NCBI RefSeq assembly: GCF_018861755.1
Contig: NZ_JAHLEF010000003.1
Span: forward strand, 62,001 to 126,000
DNA: 64,000 nucleotides
Source: Clostridium sp. CF012
GTDB lineage: Bacteria; Bacillota; Clostridia; Clostridiales; Clostridiaceae
Direction: 5' to 3'
A program made the translations under genes and the position numbers. Of the stretch, positions 35,560 through 42,349 are shown one piece after another. Under the pieces are notes generated by a model. The model worked only from the letters and a program-made list of their open reading frames with translations, was not told the DNA's origin and did no database searches. Each line of letters opens with the position of its first letter. Position 1 is the stretch's first letter.

Positions 35560-36897
35560 ATGAAAAAAATACTTTCTTTTGCGGTATGCATTGTAGTAAT
35601 AGCAAATCTTGTAGCTTGCAATAGCGATGCCAAAAGTACTGCTGTAAAAGCCCCTGTTGATTCTAAAAGTATTTCATTTGACGGCTATGATAGTAGCAAT
35701 GCTACTGTAAAAACCACTATCTATCCTAAAAGTATTTCATTTGATGACTACGATAGTCGCAGTGAAGTTATGGAGGAAAATTCAATAGATGAAAGCTATA
35801 AAAAGGCACTAAATAAATTTTCCTTTAGCTCGGCCTCAAAAATTCTAAGTGGCCAGTCTAAAAATATTAGCTACTCACCTACCAGTCTCTATATGACATT
35901 ATCACTTGCAAGCATAGGGGCAAATGGTGTAACACAAGATGAAATATTTTCTGTTCTTGGTGCAAGTGGAAAAGGAATAAATTATTTATCTGAGCAAAAC
36001 AGCAAGCTTTTCAGACTTATGTATTCTGATAATAAGATAGGGAAGCTTAAAATTGCAAATTCACTATGGCTTGAAAAAAACATTAGCTTCAAAAATACTT
36101 TTATAGACAATGCGGTTCGAAACTTTTATGCATCTATCTACAATGTTGATTTTTCTGATGATAACTCAGCGAAACTTATGAGTAAATGGGTTTCTGAAAA
36201 TACAAACGGTATACTGTCACCAAAGATGAGTATTGATAAAAATCAAATCATGTCCATTATCAACACCATATATTTCAAGGACGAATGGGTTGACCTCTTC
36301 GATGAAAATAATACAAAGCCCGATACCTTTTATTTTTCAGATGGTGGCGAAATAAAAGGTGATTTTATGAACAGAACATATGCAGCTCATAGCTATGTAA
36401 AGGGAGATGGTTTCACAAGCGCCTCTCTCGGTCTAAAGAATTCTAGCAGCATGATGTTTATTCTTCCTGATAAAGGTATGAGTGTTGATGATCTGCTTTC
36501 TACCCCGGAGAAAACAGCCTTGCTTTTCGATGAGAAGGAGATTAAAAGTGGGAAGGTAATATTTCAAATACCAAAGTTCTCATTTGGTAACAGCCTTGAT
36601 TTAAATAACACACTTAAGATTATGGGAATAAAATCGGCATTTCAGCCTGAGGCTGATTTTTCGGGTATTAGTCAAGGTGCAGCCTTTATCTCAAATATTA
36701 AACAGCAAACACACATCGCTATTGATGAAAAAGGAGTTGAAGCTACTGCATTTACGAAAATTGATTATGATGGGTCAGCAGCACCAAAAGAAAATGTAGC
36801 AAAAATGATTTTAGACAGACCCTTTATTTTTGTAATTAAATCTGCTAATGACATGATCCTCTTTATTGGTGTAGTTAATAATCCGTCCATAAATTGA
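35560..36897 (+). CDS. lipoprotein serpin (serine protease inhibitor)
   Basis: A 445-residue exported serpin. ATG 35560 is used, with AAGGAGTG eight bases upstream. A signal with lipobox NLVAC (Cys20) anchors it to the membrane surface. About 50 residues of linker contain a duplicated PKSISFD-YDS unit. The serpin fold fills the rest: NISYSPTSLYMTLSLAS, NAIYF-like IINTIYFKDEW, LPDKGMSVDDLL, the hinge AIDEKGVEATAF, and the closing DRPFIFVIKS...ILFIGVV. The hinge has small residues compatible with loop insertion, so an inhibitory serpin is likely. The reactive loop runs through KIDYDGSAAPKEN. It may protect the cell from proteases in its surroundings. Confidence 0.92.
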   Translation: MKKILSFAVCIVVIANLVACNSDAKSTAVKAPVDSKSISFDGYDSSNATVKTTIYPKSISFDDYDSRSEVMEENSIDESYKKALNKFSFSSASKILSGQSKNISYSPTSLYMTLSLASIGANGVTQDEIFSVLGASGKGINYLSEQNSKLFRLMYSDNKIGKLKIANSLWLEKNISFKNTFIDNAVRNFYASIYNVDFSDDNSAKLMSKWVSENTNGILSPKMSIDKNQIMSIINTIYFKDEWVDLFDENNTKPDTFYFSDGGEIKGDFMNRTYAAHSYVKGDGFTSASLGLKNSSSMMFILPDKGMSVDDLLSTPEKTALLFDEKEIKSGKVIFQIPKFSFGNSLDLNNTLKIMGIKSAFQPEADFSGISQGAAFISNIKQQTHIAIDEKGVEATAFTKIDYDGSAAPKENVAKMILDRPFIFVIKSANDMILFIGVVNNPSIN

Positions 36898-36942
36898 AAG
36901 AGCAGACTTGAAATTAAAATTTCAAGTCTGCTCTTTATTATT
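36896..36942 (+). terminator. terminator of the serpin gene
   Basis: AAGAGCAGACTTGAAAT and ATTTCAAGTCTGCTCTT form a 17-bp perfect stem followed by TATTATT. Confidence 0.85.
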
Positions 36943-37023
36943 AAACCAGCTTATATAGTGTAAACATATAAAAACCCATTCATATATTAATCTATAATAC
37001 TATATTTTATGGAGGAAACAGCT

Positions 37024-37401
37024 ATGTATATAAATAAAAATACGATTAGTGAGGGGTTACCCTATTACACTTATGGTTATCGATGAGGTTGCGGTCCAAA
37101 GGTCAGTGAACCTTCAGAAAAAGGACCTTTATATTGGAACCCACCTAGTTATATTCCTAGTATATATAAAGCAAAAGCTCTTGGTTTCACAAAAACACCT
37201 GGTACAAATATTCTTAGCCAATCAACAATTAACCCCTGCATGAAAAAATATATGTATATTTGGTTAAATAATGGTACAGAATTTTGGTCCGTACCTATAT
37301 TAGTAAGAAATAATTATATACATGTATGGATTTGGAACAAAGTTAAATGGACGTATCATAGATTAATTATAGATAATATTGATTGCTTTATATGCTACTG
37401 A
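37024..37401 (+). pseudogene. 125-codon gene interrupted by an in-frame UGA at codon 21
   Basis: ATG 37024 behind TGGAGGAAACAGCT opens a frame that reads YYTYGYR, then TGA (37084-37086), then GCGPKVSEPSEKG and a coherent Trp/Tyr/Pro-rich protein to a stop at 37399. The downstream part has the composition of a real protein (LYWNPPSYIPSIYKAK; WLNNGTEFWSVPIL) and no other stop. A different-frame reading at 37049-37243 is a shadow. The UGA may be a nonsense mutation (from UGG or CGA), a sequencing error or, less likely, recoded. I do not recognise the family. Confidence 0.6.
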
Positions 37402-37536
37402 CCTATTTCTCCATTTTACTAAATTCCCAATCATGTAATATATCCCAATATAGATAATATTCATAAAAAGTTCATAAAACTCTGATACATTTACTATATG
37501 AGTTATAAATTCTAAACAAATGAAGGAGATGAACTG

Positions 37537-38610
37537 ATGAAGAATTCCCTGAGAAGTATAGCAATTGTAATAACTTTAATTATTACTTTAAATGGAACTG
37601 CCTTAGCGGCTCCAACGAATAATAAGCTAAGACAGCAAAAGGATTCACTAACTAGAATTCAAGAACAAAGAGAAGAAATCGAAATGAAAATAGAAGAATT
37701 CGATAACGAAATTCAAAAAACCATGGCTAAAACAGAAGAGAATAAAATCAAGATATCTGAAACTGAAAAGGCAATAGAAAAAGCTTCAGCGGAGGTTAAA
37801 CAGGTTGAAAAAGAAGCTCAAAAGGAACAAGAATTATTTAATAGTAGGATGAGAGTTATGTACATAAACGGATTTGATAGTTATACCAGTATAATACTTG
37901 AATCAGAGAGCTTTGGAGACTTTATATCAAGGGTAGAAAACATAAAGACCGTTATAGATTTTGATAAAAAGGTAGCGGATGAATTTGAAGCCACAAAAGA
38001 AGAATTAGATAAAAAGCAGCAAAATTTAAGTAAGACAAAAGATGTATTACTGAGTTTACATACAGAAAATAAGCAAAAGTTGGACAAGTTAATTGTCACT
38101 AAAAAGTCGCAAGATAAGTTGTTGACTGAGCTAAATAGTAAGGAAAACCTTCTTGTAGGACGTACGTCTCAACTATCAGTAAATAAAAGCATAACAAAAA
38201 TAAATGGAATAAGAAAATCAGCACCTAAAAATACGCCTTCACGAGGTTCGGCTACTATATCAGAAAATGCTATTATAGCCTACGCTTCTAACTTTCTTGG
38301 CACACCATATTTATGGGGTGGTACAACACCTTCTGGCTTTGATTGCTCAGGATTTACGCAATACGTGTACGCTCATTTTGGAATATCAATAGGAAGAGCC
38401 ACCTTTAATCAGATAAATGATGGTGTACAAGTATCTAAGGACAACCTTCAAACTGGAGATTTGGTGTTCTTTGGAACCTCTGCAAATCCCCATCACGTCG
38501 GTATTTACATTGGGGATAATAATTATATACATGCTCCACGTACAGGAGATGTGATTAAAATATCACCTATGTCAAGATCAGGTTTTTTAACAGGTAGAAG
38601 GGTAAAGTAA
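37537..38610 (+). CDS. secreted NlpC/P60 peptidoglycan endopeptidase with coiled coil
   Basis: A 357-residue exported cell-wall hydrolase. Signal peptide residues 1-25 (cleavage near ALAAP). A long coiled coil follows (about 30-215, Lys/Glu-rich heptads, like the N-terminal domain of CwlO/PcsB). The NlpC/P60 domain (about 245-357) has catalytic Cys in PSGFDCSGFTQYVY, His in NPHHVGIYIG and a polar third residue in YIHAPRTGD. It cuts the D-Glu to diamino-acid bond of stem peptides. Coiled-coil members of this group are usually held inactive and activated by FtsEX. AAGGAGATG precedes the ATG. Confidence 0.93.
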   Translation: MKNSLRSIAIVITLIITLNGTALAAPTNNKLRQQKDSLTRIQEQREEIEMKIEEFDNEIQKTMAKTEENKIKISETEKAIEKASAEVKQVEKEAQKEQELFNSRMRVMYINGFDSYTSIILESESFGDFISRVENIKTVIDFDKKVADEFEATKEELDKKQQNLSKTKDVLLSLHTENKQKLDKLIVTKKSQDKLLTELNSKENLLVGRTSQLSVNKSITKINGIRKSAPKNTPSRGSATISENAIIAYASNFLGTPYLWGGTTPSGFDCSGFTQYVYAHFGISIGRATFNQINDGVQVSKDNLQTGDLVFFGTSANPHHVGIYIGDNNYIHAPRTGDVIKISPMSRSGFLTGRRVK

Positions 38611-38672
38611 AAAGTACATATTGTTAGAATCATAATTTAAATGTTTGTTTAATTCACTTTAATAACTTCTTA

Positions 38673-38740
38673 AGGCACATTGAAATAAATCACAAGTCAG
38701 TATACTAGCAATTTGACTTGTGATTTATTTCAATGTGCCT
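38673..38740. repeat. perfect 27-bp inverted repeat with 14-base loop
   Basis: AGGCACATTGAAATAAATCA and its exact complement extend for 27 bp. It lies between convergent genes about 60 bases after the NlpC/P60 stop. There is no T run, which argues against a simple terminator. Confidence 0.8.
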
Positions 38741-38835
38741 AAATAATTATAATATGCTAAGTATCCTTAACCATCTCATCTTTACATAAATATTAAAATA
38801 TAACTCTTCTCTAAACTTCTTAAGATATTCAGTTT

Positions 38836-39330
38836 TTATTTACTAAAATTTTTAATTAACATATAAACTCCAATAGCGATAAAGATAATAGGTATCATTA
38901 AACTTGTATTTATCCAATAGAAAATATTACCAACTAGCATAATGGTAAATGCTAGTACCGAAATAGTAGTTAAAATAAATACTGGAACAAGTATTCCACG
39001 CTTTCTCCCACCAAACAAATATAGCTGATATAATCCTATAGCAACAGCTAATGGGTATACAGGCCAAGTATATTGCGCAAATTTCCAGTTAGTAAAGGTT
39101 TCAAAGAAAAATAATATCCCTATTGTTGTAAGAATTCCTCCTGGTACTAGTAACCCTGGTTCTTTTCTTCTTGAAAAATATCTTTCTTCAAAGGTAAGCC
39201 CAGGAATAAGAACAAAAGTAGGCCACAACTGACTAATTGTAAACAAACGAATGTTTAAAATATTACTTACAATTGACCCTACTCCTATAAAAATTAGAAT
39301 TATTCCCAAAAAATAATTTTTACCCCTCAT
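38836..39330 (-). CDS. polytopic membrane protein, DUF5668/LiaF-like
   Basis: A 164-residue protein with five to six hydrophobic segments. The N-terminal IILIFIGVGSIVSNIL ... LWPTFVLIPGLTF pattern is that of the LiaI-LiaF-like (DUF5668) membrane domain. Such proteins often act in cell-envelope stress sensing with LiaS-type kinases, though none is adjacent. The start ATG 39330 has GGGGGAATT upstream. The function is not known. Confidence 0.7.
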   Translation of the reverse strand: MRGKNYFLGIILIFIGVGSIVSNILNIRLFTISQLWPTFVLIPGLTFEERYFSRRKEPGLLVPGGILTTIGILFFFETFTNWKFAQYTWPVYPLAVAIGLYQLYLFGGRKRGILVPVFILTTISVLAFTIMLVGNIFYWINTSLMIPIIFIAIGVYMLIKNFSK

Positions 39331-39698
39331 ATAATTCCCCCAATATTTTAATTTTTTCAGATAAATGATAATTATTTCACCCTTATTTTACCACAAACAC
39401 GTTATCAAGATATAGTATATCTGATAAATTAATTATTTAGAAACGGAATATAGTAGTTGTATTTTATTATTACCTTATCGCCTAAATTCAGCACTTCTAC
39501 CCTTATTAATAGATAAATATTATTAATATATATATAAGTGGAAAATTTGACTTATCTTTGAAATCCAACTACAATTCAAGTAATAGAATAAAAAAAATAC
39601 CATTTACTCTCACTTACTAGATCTAGTGTTCCAAATAATACCATGGGGAAGTTTGAGCGGCTAAGCAGGTAGGTAATCTTTAAAATGGGGGCTCTGTT
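39331..39698. other. intergenic region before the transposase-derived gene
   Basis: About 370 bases, AT-rich on the left, with G-richer 39640-39690. No gene, no terminal inverted repeats and no target-site duplication were seen, so the neighbouring transposase-like gene does not sit in an intact insertion sequence. Confidence 0.45.
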
Positions 39699-40763
39699 AT
39701 GAAAGTAGAAGTTTTTAATGCACATAACAAATATATGATTTTAAAACATGCTTTGAAAGAAAATAACGTTTCACAGACATGTGAATTGTTTGGAATTTCA
39801 AGAACGACATATTACAATTGGAACAGGGCTTATGAAAAGCATGGCATGTTGGGCCTTGAAATCAAGGAGCCTAAAAAGCCTAAAATGCCAAATAAAGCGA
39901 ATAGAAGCATTGAAGATGAAATTTTATCGCATGTACAGAGATTCCCTACAGATGGACCCAAAAGAATTTACTATGACCTAAGAGTGGAAGGGTTTAATAT
40001 TGGGGAATCAGGCATTTACAATGTCTTAAAGAGGTACAATCTGTCAACGAAAGTTAAGCGGATTGATTATTCTAAGAACAAAGGGATTTATGTAAGCGAA
40101 AAACAAAAGAATAAAAAATTAGCGCTGTGTTTTGAAAATACTAAAGAATCTTATCCAGGATATGTGGTGATTCAACGAATCGATTTTTTAGGTACATATG
40201 ACGGTATTGGTAAAATATATCAATACAGTCTTTATGACACCTATTCAAAATGGGGTGTTGTGAAACTATATAATAAAAAGCAAGATATTGATATTTGGTA
40301 CTATTTTGAACTCAAACTGGTCTACTTGATGAAGACCTTTAATATAAACATTGAGAATTTAATTACTGCAAAAACAAAAGAATTTGTACCCTATTTTATT
40401 AAAGGAGACAAGTATAAGGAGATTATAGAAAATTCCCACATCAACCATAGGTTCATTGCCCTTGAAAAAAATACTATTCTTGATGTTATGAGTGACTTTA
40501 ATGAGCTCTTAGTCAAAGATTTTTATAACAAAATTGGAACTGACAAGACCCTTAACTCCTTTATTAAGGTTGAACGTGCACTTCACAAATTTTTAAGGCA
40601 TTACAATTTCTCAAGAGTAATCTCAAGTGGTTGTAATTCAGGAAAGGTACCGGCTAAAGTTATCCTAGATATAGCTATCCAAAATAATTTAGATTTAGAT
40701 ACGTTGCCACTCTGGATTTTGGCTTTGCTTACCCCGCTTAAAGAAGGTGATCGAGTTGAATAA
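39699..40763 (+). CDS. transposase-derived protein (IS481/IS3-like), catalytic triad lost
   Basis: A 354-residue protein built like an IS481/IS3 transposase. HTH domain at residues 10-50 (NVSQTCELFGISRTTYYNW), second helical domain at 65-115 (DGPKRIYYDLRVEGFNIGES), and an RNase-H-like integrase fold from about 145 (PGYVVIQRIDFLGTYDGIGKI). The first Asp (RIDFLG) is kept. The usual TDNG-x-EF box reads TAKTKEF, and the usual N-G-x-x-E-R box is not recognisable, so the DDE triad appears lost. It overlaps the next gene by eight bases and has no terminal repeats. This points to a domesticated DNA-binding protein rather than an active transposase. Confidence 0.72.
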   Translation: MKVEVFNAHNKYMILKHALKENNVSQTCELFGISRTTYYNWNRAYEKHGMLGLEIKEPKKPKMPNKANRSIEDEILSHVQRFPTDGPKRIYYDLRVEGFNIGESGIYNVLKRYNLSTKVKRIDYSKNKGIYVSEKQKNKKLALCFENTKESYPGYVVIQRIDFLGTYDGIGKIYQYSLYDTYSKWGVVKLYNKKQDIDIWYYFELKLVYLMKTFNINIENLITAKTKEFVPYFIKGDKYKEIIENSHINHRFIALEKNTILDVMSDFNELLVKDFYNKIGTDKTLNSFIKVERALHKFLRHYNFSRVISSGCNSGKVPAKVILDIAIQNNLDLDTLPLWILALLTPLKEGDRVE

Positions 40764-42009
40764 AATGGACCATAAGATTGCTATTATTGGCGGAGGACTT
40801 TCTGGGCTAGCAATAGCCGCGGGTTTACAAAGAAAAGGGTATAAAAATGTTACTGTTTTTGAAAGAGACAATCGACTAGGGGGCAAATTGCATACGATCT
40901 GCTATAAAGGTAAGTCATATGAATTCGGTGCTCTTTTTAGTATGCCTTCTCAGAAGCATCTAAAATCACTTATGAAAACCTTTAATATCAAAATTGATGG
41001 CCCCAGGATATCGCGTGTTAATTATGATACAAATGGCAATAAAATCATGCAAATACCAAAAGATGCCTTAGGCGATTTTGTTAAAGAACTCGATAGACTT
41101 CCTGATGTTTTAGCGGAGTATAAATCCCTAGAAAAAGTTAACATCCATAACATAGAGGCTCCACTTATGCTTCCATTTTCAAAGTGGTGTGATATAAATC
41201 AGTTAAAGATTTTAAAAACAGTTTATGCGCATTATTTCACCAGTTACGGATTGGGTGATATTGAGGCTGTGCCAGCACTTTATGTTCTGAGGATATTGAA
41301 TTATGATAATTTAATGTCTTTTATGGAATTGCCTGAACTTTGTATGTGGAAAGAGGGTGTTTCTGTGCTAACTGAATGCTTAAGGCAGAGAATCAAAGAT
41401 ATTAGGTTGACGCAAAACGTAACAAAGATTTCACTGTCAAATCATGAGAAATTATGTGTTCACACGGATTTTGAGGTACTTGAATTCGATGGCGTAGTAA
41501 TCACAGCCCCTTTAACCCAATTTTCGGATTTTTATGCTGCGGATTATGAAATGAAACAATTTTTAAGCTCTATAAAATATCAAAATTATAATGTTTACGC
41601 TTTTATAGTGGATAAGGTGCCAAAAGGATGCGGTTGCGTGCTCGAAAACTTATCTTTAAAAAAGAGAGGCCATATCATGATCTGGTGCTCACGGTGGGAT
41701 TCAGTAAGTGGTGAAGAGATGGTTATGGTTTATGCTTATAACAATCCTGAAAATTCTAAAGCTGCCTCTCTAAAAGTTATTGAAAGTGATTTATTGAAAT
41801 TAGGCATTCAGAATCCAAGGCTCTATCAGTTTAAGCGCTGGCAACAGTGTCCACATGTAGATACCAGTGTTCTGCAAAAGGGATTCTATGAAAAAATAGA
41901 AGCGATGCAAGGAAAAAATAACATTTTTTTAGCGGGTGAAATCATGAGTACCGTGTCAATGGAAAACAGTATTCAGTATTCAGAGTATTTAATTAATAAA
42001 TATTTTTAA
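40756..42009 (+). CDS. FAD-dependent amine-oxidase/protoporphyrinogen-oxidase-like protein
   Basis: A 417-residue flavoprotein. TTG 40756 is preferred (AAGGTGA five bases upstream); ATG 40765 is possible. The N-terminal Rossmann motif KIAIIGGGLSGLAIAAGLQ followed by VFERDNRLGGKLHT is that of the flavin amine oxidase/phytoene desaturase superfamily. FAD-closing motif AGEIMSTVSMENSIQYSE stands at the C-terminus. The middle, about 200 residues, is the substrate domain. Candidate substrates are amines, porphyrinogens or carotenoid-like compounds; none is indicated by context. It is translationally coupled to the transposase-derived gene and ends just before the duplicated leader. Confidence 0.82.
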   Translation: MNKMDHKIAIIGGGLSGLAIAAGLQRKGYKNVTVFERDNRLGGKLHTICYKGKSYEFGALFSMPSQKHLKSLMKTFNIKIDGPRISRVNYDTNGNKIMQIPKDALGDFVKELDRLPDVLAEYKSLEKVNIHNIEAPLMLPFSKWCDINQLKILKTVYAHYFTSYGLGDIEAVPALYVLRILNYDNLMSFMELPELCMWKEGVSVLTECLRQRIKDIRLTQNVTKISLSNHEKLCVHTDFEVLEFDGVVITAPLTQFSDFYAADYEMKQFLSSIKYQNYNVYAFIVDKVPKGCGCVLENLSLKKRGHIMIWCSRWDSVSGEEMVMVYAYNNPENSKAASLKVIESDLLKLGIQNPRLYQFKRWQQCPHVDTSVLQKGFYEKIEAMQGKNNIFLAGEIMSTVSMENSIQYSEYLINKYF

Positions 42010-42021
42010 TAAAATTAAGTG

Positions 42022-42058
42022 TTGCTTAGATGATTTTGAATCATTTAAGCAAATTTTT
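42022..42058 (+). terminator. terminator after the flavoprotein gene (leader copy 1)
   Basis: TTGCTTAGATGATT and AATCATTTAAGCAA form a 14-bp stem with one G-U pair, followed by a T run. The same hairpin recurs at 54373-54410. Confidence 0.85.
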
Positions 42059-42200
42059 TATTTTCAAGTACAGTTTACACTTATATGTATAATAATCTTT
42101 CTCATGAGCATTAAACACATCATTTATCCCATTTTCAATATGTAAACTTTACTCGAAATAGAAAGTCGACAAACGTTGAAATTACAAGTGTGTTATTTTT

Positions 42201-42229
42201 TTGACAATAATATTGTTTTTAAATATACT
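42201..42229 (+). promoter_or_regulatory. promoter of flavoprotein copy 1
   Basis: TTGACA (42201-42206), 17 bases, TATACT (42224-42229). The identical hexamers and spacing are found at 54552-54580. Confidence 0.85.
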
Positions 42230-42247
42230 TAAGATAGCAAAAGTATA

Positions 42248-42286
42248 ACAATATAACGAGGGCGCTAGGTATCACTAAGCTATTGT
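42248..42286 (+). ncRNA. structured leader RNA element, copy 1 (class unknown)
   Basis: ACAATA (42248-42253) pairs with TATTGT (42281-42286). In copy 2 the same stem is ACAATC with GATTGT, a compensatory change. The enclosed 27 bases are well conserved (AGGG-GCTAGGTA-CACTAAG). A T run follows at 42292. It does not match a riboswitch class I can name. Confidence 0.5.
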
Positions 42287-42349
42287 AAACGTTTTTTTGC
42301 TTTACAAAAAATAAAAATAAAATTTAGTACGCAATAAGGGGGCCCACGT

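Larger units (their letters stand above)
42016..42349 (+). repeat. duplicated leader region, copy 1
   Basis: About 330 bp, closely similar throughout to 54369-54710: terminator hairpin, a stretch with TTTACACTTATATGTA, promoter (TTGACA-N17-TATACT), structured 5' leader and ribosome binding site. In this copy the flavoprotein gene follows directly; in copy 2 hypB follows. Confidence 0.9.

Noticed and set aside
37049-37243. 64-codon open frame
   Set aside because: It lies in a different frame of the UGA-interrupted gene, lacks a ribosome binding site and has no sensible composition.
39364-39380. TGATAATTATTTCAC as a second Fur box
   Set aside because: The right half-site departs from ATTATCA at several positions, unlike the perfect site at 61006-61020.
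39699-40763. Active insertion sequence
   Set aside because: No terminal inverted repeats or target duplication were seen, and two of the three catalytic acids are not recognisable.
42241-42300. Leader considered as a NiCo, fluoride, preQ1 or cyclic-di-GMP riboswitch
   Set aside because: The conserved core does not match the consensus of these classes as I know them; kept as an unclassified element.
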